NCBI GenBank assembly: GCA_015231755.1
Contig: JADGAZ010000011.1
Coordinates: forward strand, 62,001 to 126,000
DNA from: Magnetococcales bacterium
Lineage (GTDB): Bacteria; Pseudomonadota; Magnetococcia; Magnetococcales; Magnetaquicoccaceae
Direction of reading: 5' to 3'
Length of the DNA stretch: 64,000 bases
The notes below the pieces were generated by a model. That model ran no database searches, was not told the origin of the DNA, and saw nothing but the letters and a program-made list of their open reading frames with translations. The position numbers and the translations under genes are program-made. Numbering within the stretch: position 1 is the first letter of the stretch; the number at the start of each line of letters is the position of its first letter. This document shows, in pieces, positions 26,838 to 36,161 of the stretch.

Positions 26838-27400
26838 AAAGAACCTGGATTGCCGCCACGCTGTTGATCGCCCCGTTGGCCGTTCCCCTGGCCGTAGCCG
26901 ACGAGGCCGCGCTGCTGGATGAGGCCCGCAAGGTGGCCATGACCTTGCCACCCAAGCTGCTGGCCACCTTGCAAGAAGAGATCGGCAAATCCGGGTTTGC
27001 CGGGTCGATTCCGGTTTGCAAAGAGATGGCGCCCAAAGTCGCGGGGGAGGTCTCCAAACAGACCGGCTGGAAAATCAAACGGGTGAGCCTGAAAACCCGC
27101 AACGAATCCCGTGCGATTCCGGACGAGTGGGAAAAAGCGGCTCTGGTGGAGTTCGACCAACGCGCCGCCGCCGGAGAATCCCCGGCCAAGCTGGAAAAAG
27201 GGGCGCAGATCGGCTCGGAGTACCGCTACGTCAAGGCCCTTCCGGTGCAGGCGGTGTGCCTGGGATGTCACGGTCAGCCCGATCAACTCACGCCCGAAGT
27301 CAAAGCGGCCTTGAGCCAGCACTATCCCAACGACAAGGCCACCGGCTACTCCGAAGGACAAATCCGGGGTGCCATCAGTGTCCGCAAGGCGCTGCCATAG
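26834..27400 (+). CDS. Periplasmic haem-binding protein, Tll0287-like (DUF3365)
   Basis: The 188-residue protein has a signal peptide (cleaved after about residue 22, PLAVA) and a single c-type haem motif C142-L-G-C145-H146 near the C-terminus. The body (VKTRNESRAIPDEWEKAAL region) matches the Tll0287-like domain, known as a haem-containing periplasmic sensor or receiver domain, often fused to histidine kinases or receptors. Here it stands alone, so it may be a small redox protein or a soluble sensor subunit. AAAGGAA lies four to ten bases upstream of the ATG. A hairpin follows 30 bases after the stop. Confidence 0.85.
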   Translation: MKRTWIAATLLIAPLAVPLAVADEAALLDEARKVAMTLPPKLLATLQEEIGKSGFAGSIPVCKEMAPKVAGEVSKQTGWKIKRVSLKTRNESRAIPDEWEKAALVEFDQRAAAGESPAKLEKGAQIGSEYRYVKALPVQAVCLGCHGQPDQLTPEVKAALSQHYPNDKATGYSEGQIRGAISVRKALP

Positions 27401-27429
27401 GCATCTTAGTGGGCAATCTGCCCGGGGCA

Positions 27430-27464
27430 GGCGGTTTCCCCCATGCCACACAGGGGAAACCGCC
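27430..27464. terminator. Perfect 12-bp hairpin between the haem-protein gene and mutL
   Basis: GGCGGTTTCCCC (27430-27441) pairs perfectly with GGGGAAACCGCC (27453-27464) around an 11-base loop. It ends the collinear run that starts at lysS. No U tract follows on the plus strand, so it may be a weak terminator or mRNA 3'-end stabiliser. Confidence 0.5.
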
Positions 27465-27542
27465 ACAATCCCCAACCCTGCGGACGCAACCCGGAACCCG
27501 CCCGCCATGGATCCCATCCCTTCCCCCTTTCAACCGCTTTTC

Positions 27543-29522
27543 ATGAATAAAGCCATGGCATTGATCCCATCTCCCAAACAGACCCCTCCCCGCCTGATCC
27601 GCCGTCTTCCCGAAGTACTGGCCAATCAGATCGCCGCCGGGGAGGTGGTGGAACGTCCCGCGTCGGTGGTCAAGGAGTTGGTGGAAAACAGTCTGGACGC
27701 CGGAGCCACCCGCATCGAAGTGCGCATCGAGGCGGGGGGGAAACGGTTGATCCAGGTGGTTGACAACGGTTGCGGCATGGTGGCCGAACAGGCCCGCTTG
27801 AGCCTGGAACGGCACGCCACCTCCAAAATCGCCACCGAGGCGGATCTGTTCGCCATTCGCACGTTGGGATTTCGCGGCGAGGCGTTGGCGGCCATCGCGT
27901 CGGTATCTCATCTGGAGATGGAAAGCCGGGTGGCCGAAGAGGTGGATGGGGTACGTCTGCGGTTGACCGGTGGCGCCGACTGGCAGGAAAGCCGCGTCGT
28001 GACCGCTCCCGGCACCCGCATCACCATTCGTCATCTGTTTTTCAACACCCCGGCACGCCTGAAATTCATGCGCGCGGAACGCACCGAGAACGGTCACGTC
28101 ACGGATCTGATGCAACGACTGGCCCTGGCCCGTCCCGATGTGGGCTTCAAACTACTGGTCAACGGCAGCGAAACCCTGGATCTGCGCGCCGGCGATGAGT
28201 CGCGCCATCTCGAAGCCCGACTGAACGCCCTGCTGGGTCGGGATTTCGTCGAAAACTGCGTACAATTCGATGGCCAGCACGATCAGGCCACCCTGACCGG
28301 CTGGTTGGGACTGCCCGCGCTGCACCGCTCCAACGCCAACTCCATTCATCTGTTCGTCAACGGACGCTGGGTGCGGGACAAGCTCATCACCCACGCGGTG
28401 CGGGAGTCCTATCGGGATCTGCTGCCCAAGGAGAGCTATCCGGCCATCGCCTTGTTTCTGGATCTGCCCCCGGACGAATTGGATGTCAACGTCCACCCCA
28501 CCAAGGAGGAGGTGCGCTTCAACCAACGGGATTTCATCCACTCTTTGGTGCGCAACACCCTGGGCAACGCCCTGGACTCCATGGGCGCACGCACGGTCCG
28601 GGCCGCGCTTCCCTTCGCGCCACCCTCCGGACCCACTCCCCCGGCCTGGATGAGCGATGATGTCCCACCCGACAGCGTGCGCCTGCCCGAGGCGGTCTCC
28701 CAGCCGGTCCACTGGGAACGCTCCGCCCCCCTGCCCCGCACCCCATCAACCCCCTATCCGACCAACAGCGGTTATCGGCGTCCCGGCGGATCGACCCCGG
28801 CAGCTTTCACCGGCGTGCGGGAAGGATCGGCCTGGCCGTCGTCCTCCGCTCTGGCTCTGGATCCTCTTCAGACCCCCGCATCCCCCCTGCCGCCCCTCCA
28901 CGACGACAATGACGCACCCATCTCCATTCCCCAACCCGCTCCGGTCTGTCTGGGGGAGGCGGTGGGACAACTGCACGGCACCTACATCCTGGCCCAGACT
29001 CCGGGTGGCATGGTGCTGGTGGATCAACACGCGGCCCATGAACGCATTGTCTACGAGGCATTGAAAAAGGCGATATTGCAGCAGAATCTGCCCCGTCAAA
29101 TGCTGCTGGTGCCCGAGGTGGTGAGCTTCGCGCCCGGGGAGGCCCGGCTGGTGACGGCCCATCTGGAGGCGATGGAAAGTCTGGGGGTGGGGGTGGAGCC
29201 TTTCGGTGGCAACGATTTCGCGGTGCGTGAACTGCCGGCCATGATCGCCCACGTCCCGGCCCGCGCCCTGGTGCTGGATCTGGCCACGGAGTTGGAGCGT
29301 TACGGCTCCAGCGAAGCGTTGACCGCCCGTCTGGAACCCCTGCTGGCCACCATGGCCTGTCATGGCTCGGTGCGGGCCAACCGCCACTTAAGCCTGGACG
29401 AGATGAACGCCTTGTTGCGTCAGATCGAATCCACCCTGCACGCGGGCCTGTGTGGTCACGGTCGCCCCACCTATGTGGAACTCGACCTCAAGGATCTGGA
29501 AAAGCTCTTCGGCAGACGCTGA
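27543..29522 (+). CDS. mutL: DNA mismatch repair protein MutL, endonuclease type
   Basis: The 659-residue protein has the GHKL ATPase domain (VVKELVENSLDAGAT, DNGCGM, LGFRGEALAAIASVS), a proline-rich linker (about 350-460) and a C-terminal dimerisation domain. The latter contains the endonuclease metal motif DQHAxxExxxxE (D494-E505), with ACHGSVRAN and CGHGRP as partner motifs. It therefore belongs to the latent-endonuclease MutL class that works without MutH, unlike E. coli MutL. No mutS or mutH is nearby. ATG 27543 is the likely start, with 27555 as an alternative. The gene ends 33 bases before the convergent kinase gene. Confidence 0.95.
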   Translation: MNKAMALIPSPKQTPPRLIRRLPEVLANQIAAGEVVERPASVVKELVENSLDAGATRIEVRIEAGGKRLIQVVDNGCGMVAEQARLSLERHATSKIATEADLFAIRTLGFRGEALAAIASVSHLEMESRVAEEVDGVRLRLTGGADWQESRVVTAPGTRITIRHLFFNTPARLKFMRAERTENGHVTDLMQRLALARPDVGFKLLVNGSETLDLRAGDESRHLEARLNALLGRDFVENCVQFDGQHDQATLTGWLGLPALHRSNANSIHLFVNGRWVRDKLITHAVRESYRDLLPKESYPAIALFLDLPPDELDVNVHPTKEEVRFNQRDFIHSLVRNTLGNALDSMGARTVRAALPFAPPSGPTPPAWMSDDVPPDSVRLPEAVSQPVHWERSAPLPRTPSTPYPTNSGYRRPGGSTPAAFTGVREGSAWPSSSALALDPLQTPASPLPPLHDDNDAPISIPQPAPVCLGEAVGQLHGTYILAQTPGGMVLVDQHAAHERIVYEALKKAILQQNLPRQMLLVPEVVSFAPGEARLVTAHLEAMESLGVGVEPFGGNDFAVRELPAMIAHVPARALVLDLATELERYGSSEALTARLEPLLATMACHGSVRANRHLSLDEMNALLRQIESTLHAGLCGHGRPTYVELDLKDLEKLFGRR

Positions 29523-29555
29523 AAACCGGGGGGCATGATCCTTTCAAAGCCCGGA

Positions 29556-31958
29556 TCATTTCGCCGTCTCTTTCATGCCCGCGGACCAATCCTTTTCCGC
29601 TTCGCGCACGATCCCCGGAATCCGTTTCGAGTTCCTGGAAAAAACCGCCTCCCGGATGCGAGTCAACACCCCTTCGCAAGGGGAGTCATACGCATGGCAC
29701 AAAGCGGTCAACGAGTCGCACAGGCCGATGATCCGACCCGATTCATACAAGGGCATGGCGGCGATCTCGACGATGCCGGCGCGCACCTGTTCGGCCAGTT
29801 CGTCAGGCAGGAAAGGCCGTTTCCCCCCCATGGCAGCCGGGGCGGCCTGCCCCTGATGGTGGGCCAGATGATTGGCCAGCAGCGGAATCAACCGGGCCAG
29901 ATCCACCGGCTTGGTGAGAAAATCGTCCACTCCCGCCTCCCTGGCCTCCCGTTCCCGCTCCACGAAAGCGTCCGCGGACAGCCCGATCACCGGAATGGCG
30001 GCGGTTTCGGGATGTTTGCGCAACAACCGGGTGGCGGTCAATCCATCCATGACCGGCATGTGCAGATCCATCAGAATAATGTCGGGCCGGGTGGCTTTGG
30101 CCATCTCCACCCCCTGGCGTCCGTCTTCGGCCACCAGGGCGGTCAAGCCCACCTCGTCGAACACCGCCAACAGCATCTCCCGGTTCATGGCGTTGTCTTC
30201 GACCAGCAGCAGACGCGCCTGGGGATCGAAGCGCATATTCCGCCAGCTGCAACCATCGTCGGTACTGGCCGGCAAAGCCGCCTCCTCCAGGGGCAGACGC
30301 ACCCGGAAGGTGGATCCCTCCCCCTCCCGGCTGTCCACCGAGACACTCCCTTCCAGAATGCCGGTCAGACTGCGCACAATCGACAGACCCAATCCGGTCC
30401 CCCCATGGCGGCGGGTGGTGGAGCCGTCGGCCTGCTCGAAAGGCTCAAAAATGGCGTTGAGACGATCCCGGGGAATGCCGATGCCCTGATCCTCCACCAC
30501 GAACATCATGAATCCCCCATCCCGGGCAGCCCGGATGGAGACCTCCTTGCCCCTGGGGGTGAACTTGATGGCGTTGGCCACCAGATTCATCAGGATCTGA
30601 TTGATGCGGGTCCGGTCCGAGTGGACCTGTCTGGGCAGTTCCGGATCGATGGCGTAATGCAGCAAAACCCCTTTTTCCGCCGCCCGGTCCTTGGAGACCT
30701 GATACAGGCTTTGCACCAGCAAGGTGATGTCGATGTCCTCTTTGTCGAGTTCGACCTTGCCCGCCTCGATCTTGGCCAGATCCAGGACATTGCTGATGAT
30801 TTCGGTGAGATTGTCGCCGCTGACCCGGATGTTTTCCAGGTAGCGCATGAAACGGGGGGAGATCTGGCTTTGATGTTTGAGCAAAATCCGGGAAAACCCG
30901 ACGATGGCGTTCAGCGGGGTACGAATTTCATGGCTGATGTTGGCCAAAAAGGCGGTCTTGGCCCGATTGGCGCTTTCCGCATCCTCCTTGGCCTGACGCA
31001 GATCCGCCTCCACCCGTTTGCGCTCGATGAGACCCGCCAAGGTGTTGGCCACCGCTTCCAGGAAGGCCTCTTCTTCCGGCGCCCGCACATGCCCCACCCC
31101 CAGATACAGATTGTACACCCCCAACACCACCCCCCGGGAGATGATCGGCACGCAATAGTGGCCATGAGGCTGCATGCCCGGATAACGCACCTCGTGATCC
31201 GGGCCGACCCGATCCGCGAAGATGAGCCTGCCCTGCTGCGCCGACCGACCACACAGACAATAACCCGGTTCCACCACCGCGCAATGGGACAACAACCCCT
31301 CGGAAAGCCCCTTTTGCGCCAGCAGGATCAACCGACCGGTGGGGGGCTCCGCCAGAAAAATCGCCCCCCGGGCCTGCACCGCCAGCCACGGGATGTTGAG
31401 TATGATTTCCAGGGCCTTGTGAAGCTGTTCTTCCAGGGAGAGGGCTTCCAGAGCGGTTTGCAGCAGGGTATTGATGGCCAGACGGGATTGGGCGGTGCGT
31501 TCGTGGCGTTGCATCTGACGACGCAACGCCTCCACTTCAGCCAGAAGATCCCGATGGTGTGGTTCCGGCTCGGGGGCAGCCCCGTGGTGGCCCTTGGACC
31601 TGCCACCCTTGCTGCGGGATTGGGGAGCGTTCCCGACGGCAGCAAGGGTATGATTTTCCAGGTCGGTGCGAATCACCACCCCGACAAACCGGTCGCCTTC
31701 ATGGACGGGCAACACCGGACGTTGATTTTGGGTCATCCGTTCCAGGACCGCCTCCACCTCCTCCCCCGGATGGACCGGTGGTCCCGCCGCCAAGCCGCGC
31801 CCAGCCTTCACGTCCGCGGTGGTCAGGATGCCGGCGAATCCCTCCTGCCGGAATACCACCACGAAACCGTGTTCCGACATCTCCTTGGCCGCAACGAGCC
31901 GCTCGGCAGCGGATCGGACCATGGGATACCGTTGCCGTATCCATCGATCGATTTTCAT
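29556..31958 (-). CDS. CBS-GAF hybrid sensor histidine kinase
   Basis: The 800-residue soluble protein has a CBS pair (about 15-110), a coiled coil (about 130-170), a GAF domain (about 170-320) with several Cys (CLCGRSAQQ), a HisKA domain with the phospho-His in [15 protein letters not shown], an HATPase domain ([29 protein letters not shown]) and a receiver with the acceptor in [13 protein letters not shown]. About 75 more residues follow the receiver and look helical, but I see no HPt motif. CBS pairs usually bind adenine nucleotides, so the kinase may read energy state together with a GAF ligand. No dedicated regulator gene is adjacent. No transmembrane helices are seen. Confidence 0.9.
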   Translation of the reverse strand: MKIDRWIRQRYPMVRSAAERLVAAKEMSEHGFVVVFRQEGFAGILTTADVKAGRGLAAGPPVHPGEEVEAVLERMTQNQRPVLPVHEGDRFVGVVIRTDLENHTLAAVGNAPQSRSKGGRSKGHHGAAPEPEPHHRDLLAEVEALRRQMQRHERTAQSRLAINTLLQTALEALSLEEQLHKALEIILNIPWLAVQARGAIFLAEPPTGRLILLAQKGLSEGLLSHCAVVEPGYCLCGRSAQQGRLIFADRVGPDHEVRYPGMQPHGHYCVPIISRGVVLGVYNLYLGVGHVRAPEEEAFLEAVANTLAGLIERKRVEADLRQAKEDAESANRAKTAFLANISHEIRTPLNAIVGFSRILLKHQSQISPRFMRYLENIRVSGDNLTEIISNVLDLAKIEAGKVELDKEDIDITLLVQSLYQVSKDRAAEKGVLLHYAIDPELPRQVHSDRTRINQILMNLVANAIKFTPRGKEVSIRAARDGGFMMFVVEDQGIGIPRDRLNAIFEPFEQADGSTTRRHGGTGLGLSIVRSLTGILEGSVSVDSREGEGSTFRVRLPLEEAALPASTDDGCSWRNMRFDPQARLLLVEDNAMNREMLLAVFDEVGLTALVAEDGRQGVEMAKATRPDIILMDLHMPVMDGLTATRLLRKHPETAAIPVIGLSADAFVEREREAREAGVDDFLTKPVDLARLIPLLANHLAHHQGQAAPAAMGGKRPFLPDELAEQVRAGIVEIAAMPLYESGRIIGLCDSLTALCHAYDSPCEGVLTRIREAVFSRNSKRIPGIVREAEKDWSAGMKETAK

Positions 31959-32187
31959 CCCCCATTCCCCCCCCGGAACGACTCACCCTTGCATCCGCGC
32001 CTCAAGGCATGCCAAAAAGAGTCTGGCACACGCACGCCTTGTCGGAAACGATCTTGACTGGACTTTTATGAAGATCGAGCAGTGTAGCTTCGCTGTGGTA
32101 GAGAGGATTCAAGCATCCCATAAATGATATAACCTGTACAGAACAAAAAAATGAATCCGCAACTTTTGTCCAACAGGGACCGGACTG

Positions 32188-34212
32188 GTGTTGACACTTG
32201 ATAAAATAAGCAAAAACCTTGGAGGGAAACGTCTTTTGGACCAGGCGGAACTGATGATTCATCCCGGTGAACGGGTGGGTCTGATCGGTGCCAACGGTTC
32301 GGGAAAGACCACGCTGTTGCGCATGATTCTGGGGGAGGTGGACAGCGACGCAGGTGCGATTTTATTGCGGGGCGGGGCCAGGGCCGGACTGCTGCGCCAG
32401 GAGATTCGCGACAGCGGACAGACCCTGATGGCCGAAACCCTGGCCGGCGACGCGGAACTGACCGCCTTGCGCCAGGAACGGACGGCCATCGAAACCCGTC
32501 TGCTGTCCAACGTGCCCGACCCTCATCACGACGCCCAGGTGGCCCGCATGGGGGAAATCGATCTGCGTCTGACCACCATCAACGCCTATTCCGCGGAAGG
32601 ACGGGCCGCGACCATTCTCACGGGACTGGGTTTCGCCTCCGACGACCTGGAACGGCCCTTGAGCACCTTTTCGGGGGGATGGCGCATGCGCTCCCAGTTG
32701 GCCCGACTGCTCTTTTCCCAACCCGATCTGCTGTTGCTGGACGAACCCACCAACCATCTGGATCTGGAGTCCGCCGCCTGGCTGGAGGGCCATTTGAAGA
32801 AAAACGCCGGTGCCCAGGCGTTGATCATCGTCTCCCACGACCGATCCTTTCTCAACCGCACCACCAACGTCACGGTGGAGCTGGAAAACGGACGGCTCAC
32901 CCGCTACTCCGGGCCGTTCGACGCCTGGCTGGAACAAAAAGCCGCCAATCTGCAAAGCCAGGAAAAAACCGCGGCGGTCCTGAGTCGCAAGCGGGAGGAA
33001 CTGGAGTGTTTCATCCGCCGGTTTCGCGCCAAGGCCACCAAGGCCAAACAGGTGCAAAGCCGGGTCAAGGCCCTGGAACGGATGGAACCGGTTCCCCAAT
33101 CCGCCCCATCGGGTCGCCCCCCCCGGATCCGTTTTCCCACGCCACCCACCTGCGCCCAGGAGGTGATCAAGACCAAACGCCTCTCCAAAAGCTACGAGGG
33201 CAAAACCATCCTTTCCGAGGTCAACCTGGAACTCAAAAGGGGTCAGAAAACCGGACTGGTGGGCATCAACGGCGCGGGCAAAAGCACCTTGCTGAAACTG
33301 ATCGCCGGGGATCTGCAACCCGACTCCGGCAGTGTGGCCATCGGCGAACGGGTACGGGTGGCCCGTTTTGCCCAACACGCCCTGGAGACCCTGCAACCCG
33401 GTCAAACCGTGCTGGAATCCGCCGCCTCGGCGGCTCCGGAACATTTTGGCGACACCGCGTTGCGGGCGCTTCTGGGGGGATTGCTTTTTACCGGAGAGGC
33501 GGTGAAAACCCGGGTGGCGGATCTGTCTGGAGGCGAACGGGTCCGGTTGGCCCTGGCCCATCTGTTTCTTTCCGGGGCCAACCTGCTATTGCTGGACGAA
33601 CCGGCCAACCATCTGGACATGGCGGCCCGCGCCGCCCTGGAAGAGGCGTTGAGCGACTATCCGGGGGCCGTGATCCTGGTCACCCACGACCGGGATCTGA
33701 TGGAAGCCAGTTGTGATGGTCTCTGGGTGGTGGCCAACAAAAATGTGGTGTCCTGGGAAGGCACCCTGGAAAGTTATCTGGAGCAGGCGGTGCGGGAGGA
33801 CTCCTCCGGCCCCACCCCTTCGCCCTCCACAGCCACCCCGACCACCTCCCCATCCCCCCGGGATCCCAAAGAGATCCGACGTCTCACGGCCCAGATCCGG
33901 GACCGGTTGCGCCAGGAGACCCAACAAACCCGCCAGCGACTCAATCGGGTGGAACACTCCATTTCCACCCTGGAAGCGGAACGGGAGCAGTTGCAAGCCA
34001 TCCTGGCCGCACCCGACGCCTATGCCAGCGACTCCCGGGACACCCTGAAAACCAACGTGGCCCGCCTGGGTCAACTGGAAAGCAAACTGCACGCCGCCAT
34101 GACCCAATGGGAAGAGCTTTCCCTGACCATCGAGGCCCAAGAAAACGAAGCCGAAGAGGCTTTGGCCCGCGTCCGCGCCCAGGATCCCCTCGCCGTTCCC
34201 TCTGCCGATTGA
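32188..34212 (+). CDS. yheS: ABC-F family ATPase, YheS-like
   Basis: The 674-residue protein has two ABC ATPase domains with no transmembrane part. Walker A motifs are GANGSGKTT and GINGAGKST, the signatures are FSGGWRM and LSGGERV, and the linker contains RFRAKATKAKQVQSRVKALERME, characteristic of the YheS branch. A C-terminal coiled coil (about 555-650) follows. ABC-F proteins act on the ribosome E site; YheS relieves specific nascent-chain stalls. The second Walker B reads LLLLDEPANHLD, with Ala where Thr is usual. The start is GTG 32188, with AGGGA about ten bases upstream. It is divergent from the hybrid kinase. Confidence 0.92.
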   Translation: MLTLDKISKNLGGKRLLDQAELMIHPGERVGLIGANGSGKTTLLRMILGEVDSDAGAILLRGGARAGLLRQEIRDSGQTLMAETLAGDAELTALRQERTAIETRLLSNVPDPHHDAQVARMGEIDLRLTTINAYSAEGRAATILTGLGFASDDLERPLSTFSGGWRMRSQLARLLFSQPDLLLLDEPTNHLDLESAAWLEGHLKKNAGAQALIIVSHDRSFLNRTTNVTVELENGRLTRYSGPFDAWLEQKAANLQSQEKTAAVLSRKREELECFIRRFRAKATKAKQVQSRVKALERMEPVPQSAPSGRPPRIRFPTPPTCAQEVIKTKRLSKSYEGKTILSEVNLELKRGQKTGLVGINGAGKSTLLKLIAGDLQPDSGSVAIGERVRVARFAQHALETLQPGQTVLESAASAAPEHFGDTALRALLGGLLFTGEAVKTRVADLSGGERVRLALAHLFLSGANLLLLDEPANHLDMAARAALEEALSDYPGAVILVTHDRDLMEASCDGLWVVANKNVVSWEGTLESYLEQAVREDSSGPTPSPSTATPTTSPSPRDPKEIRRLTAQIRDRLRQETQQTRQRLNRVEHSISTLEAEREQLQAILAAPDAYASDSRDTLKTNVARLGQLESKLHAAMTQWEELSLTIEAQENEAEEALARVRAQDPLAVPSAD

Positions 34213-34215
34213 ATC

Positions 34216-34250
34216 CATCCGTGCCGGAGCCGCCTGCCCCGGCACGGATG
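34216..34250. terminator. Bidirectional terminator between yheS-like gene and flagellin
   Basis: CATCCGTGCCGG (34216-34227) pairs perfectly with CCGGCACGGATG (34239-34250) around an 11-base loop, starting four bases after the ABC-F stop and ending 12 bases before the flagellin stop. It sits between convergent genes and has no long U tract. Confidence 0.65.
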
Positions 34251-34261
34251 CGACGCTCCCC

Positions 34262-35095
34262 TTATCGTTCCAGAAGTTTCAATAACATTTGTGGTTGCAG
34301 ATTGGCCTGCGCCAGAACCGAAATGCCTGCCTGCTGGATAATGGAGTTCTGAGCCATATAGGTGGTTTCCATGGCCACATCGGTATCCATGATGCCGGAA
34401 CGGGCGGTGGTATAAGCGTCGGCGGTGGCGGTCGAGGTGTTGTAGATCGACTCGAACCGTCTCTGGATGCCGCTCAGTTGCGCGCGGATGGTATTGACCG
34501 CATCCAAGGCGCTGTCGGCGATGTCGATGGTGTGGCTGGCGGATGCGGCGGTGCTGACATTCACCGATACGCCATTGGTGCCCATGGCCAATCCCGCCAG
34601 ACTGGCGGTGGCGATGGTGATCGTGATGACCTCACCGGCATTGGGTCCAATCTGGAACGACTTGTTGGTAAAGTCGCCATCCAGCAGGGTCATGTTGTTG
34701 TATTCGGTCGCGGTGGCGATTCTTTGGATCTCGGAGAGCAACTCGGAAACGGTCAGTTGCAACGCCTCCCGGTCGGAACTCGACCGACTGTCGCTGCGGG
34801 CTTCCACGGCGATGTCCCGGATGCTCTGGATGGCATTGGTGGTCTCTTCCAAAGCGGTGTAGGCCAGATCGGTCACCGACACCCCCTCATTGGCATTCTG
34901 TTTGACCACGTTCAAACTGCGGATCTGGGTCATCATCCGGGTGGCCACAGCCAATCCCCCAACATCGTCCTTGGCCGAATTGATTTTCAACCCGCTGGAC
35001 AATCTCTGAATGTTCTGACTCAACGCACTGCTGGAGGACTGCACGCTACGGGCGGCCAGCAACGCGGCGATATTGGTATTGATGGAAATGGTCAT
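34262..35095 (-). CDS. Flagellin (short, D0/D1-type)
   Basis: The 277-residue protein has the conserved flagellin N-terminus (SINTNIAALLAARSV...IQRLSSGLKINSAKDD) and C-terminus (MAQNSIIQQAGISVLAQANLQPQMLLKLL), which build the filament core, with only about 100 residues of variable region between them. It is therefore a compact flagellin without the large D2/D3 surface domains. The ATG at 35095 has GGGAG ten bases upstream; earlier in-frame residues do not look like flagellin. It is monocistronic, faces a terminator and has an unusual AT-rich leader with four copies of a 14-base element. No other flagellar structural gene occurs in the window. Confidence 0.96.
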   Translation of the reverse strand: MTISINTNIAALLAARSVQSSSSALSQNIQRLSSGLKINSAKDDVGGLAVATRMMTQIRSLNVVKQNANEGVSVTDLAYTALEETTNAIQSIRDIAVEARSDSRSSSDREALQLTVSELLSEIQRIATATEYNNMTLLDGDFTNKSFQIGPNAGEVITITIATASLAGLAMGTNGVSVNVSTAASASHTIDIADSALDAVNTIRAQLSGIQRRFESIYNTSTATADAYTTARSGIMDTDVAMETTYMAQNSIIQQAGISVLAQANLQPQMLLKLLER

Positions 35096-35155
35096 GACAC
35101 AAGACTCCCATGAAAGCTGATACGACATAATAGATCAAAGATGCGCACGGGGCGA

Positions 35156-35318
35156 GTTGATTTCTTCAGACCACTCCCACCCCGGTCCCGTTCCTGTTGC
35201 CATCATCATCGACACAGAACAAGACGATCTTAAGTAAAAAATGCACATCTTCGACAATTTTATCAGAAGAAATCAACTTGACAGGGTTGATTTCTTCCAG
35301 GTTGGTTGATTTTTTCAG
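35156..35318. repeat. Four copies of a 14-base element in the flagellin upstream region
   Basis: The element GTTGATTTCTTCAG occurs at 35156-35169, again with one inserted base at 35286-35300, and with one changed base at 35305-35318. An inverted copy with one mismatch is at 35264-35277. The inverted copy and the third copy form a hairpin (GAAGAAATCAAC pairing with GTTGATTTCTTC). All lie between the flagellin start codon and a candidate leftward promoter (TATACT about 35318-35323, TTGAGA about 19 bases before it), so they could be DNA operators or elements of the 5' untranslated RNA. Confidence 0.6.
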
Positions 35319-35735
35319 TATAATGCATAGTATTTCTTTTCTCTCAAGTCCAAATCAGGTTCAACCGATAATACCGATAAGGTTTAATTTTTACCTTGTT
35401 TTGTAAAAAAATATTTTCTTCATTTTCAACAAATTAACACCGCAACAACCGCCCACCTCCCCCCGCCAGATTCGGCAACCGGCCCACACCACCCCACAAC
35501 GCCCCCATCGCAGCCCATGCGAAGAAAATTTCATCCCAGGATGATTTTCAACTCATCTCAAAGGAACAAGCCGCCGATAAGATCGATAAGGTGTCATTTG
35601 ATTCAAGCCCGCCATAGACTGCCAACGCCCCACATCGCGGATGGTCTGCTTCTTGCTTATCTTCGTTCAACGGTGCCCCCCGCACCACCCGAATCTTTTA
35701 ACACAGGCCATGAACCATCCGCCTCGGAGCCTCCA
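35319..35735. other. AT-rich intergenic region with sigma-28-like boxes, no gene seen
   Basis: This stretch is much richer in A and T than the rest of the window. It contains ACCGATAA at 35364-35371 and 35373-35380 and an exact GCCGATAA at 35573-35580, the -10 sequence of flagellar sigma-28 promoters. These point rightwards, away from flagellin. For the first, TCAAGTCC lies 12 bases upstream; the third has no good -35. No convincing coding frame was found before 35736. Confidence 0.4.
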
Positions 35736-35984
35736 ATGAGACAACGCATCCATGAGACCATGAGCAAAATCGAACAACTGGGATTGACCGAAAACGAATT
35801 CAAACGGATTCTGGGCCGCCTGAGCGACACGGAACTGGCGTTGCTGGAACAGATGGCCGCCCTGCATCGACTGGCGGAATCCGAACTGCGCCGCCTACTG
35901 GCCATTGTGGACAAGGTCTACGTGCAACTCACAGAGTGCTGCAAGCCCGAGGCTCTCAGAGCCATGGCCACACACACCCGATAA
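35736..35984 (+). CDS. Small helical hypothetical protein
   Basis: This 82-residue reading frame has GGAG seven bases before its ATG at 35736. The product (starting MRQRIHETMSKIEQLGL) is predicted to be almost all alpha-helix with heptad-like leucines and charged residues, without signal peptide or membrane segment. I do not recognise a family. The upstream region has sigma-28-like -10 boxes, so a flagellum-linked small protein such as a chaperone or regulator is conceivable, but this is guesswork. A strong hairpin follows 27 bases after the stop, which supports a real transcription unit. An open frame extends upstream to 35517 but without a good start. Confidence 0.55.
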   Translation: MRQRIHETMSKIEQLGLTENEFKRILGRLSDTELALLEQMAALHRLAESELRRLLAIVDKVYVQLTECCKPEALRAMATHTR

Positions 35985-36011
35985 GGCCATCCTCGGATCC
36001 GCCATACAAAA

Positions 36012-36065
36012 CGGCCCGTTTTCCCTGTCGCGACACACTGGTCACACGACAAGAAAAACGGGCCG
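36012..36065. terminator. Long hairpin between convergent small genes
   Basis: CGGCCCGTTTT (36012-36022) pairs with AAAACGGGCCG (36055-36065), and inside it TGTCG pairs with CGACA. The structure carries T and A runs on the two arms, so it could terminate transcription from both sides. Confidence 0.6.
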
Positions 36066-36161
36066 CTCTCCTGACCAAGCCCCCACCTGATGGACCACCC
36101 GGCCACCCCGTGAGCGTGGGAAACCCCGATCGGAACCCCTGCTGGTCCAGGCCTCGCATCC

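Noticed and set aside
29523-29555. Possible terminator between mutL and the convergent kinase gene
   Set aside because: No inverted repeat could be found in the 33-base gap.
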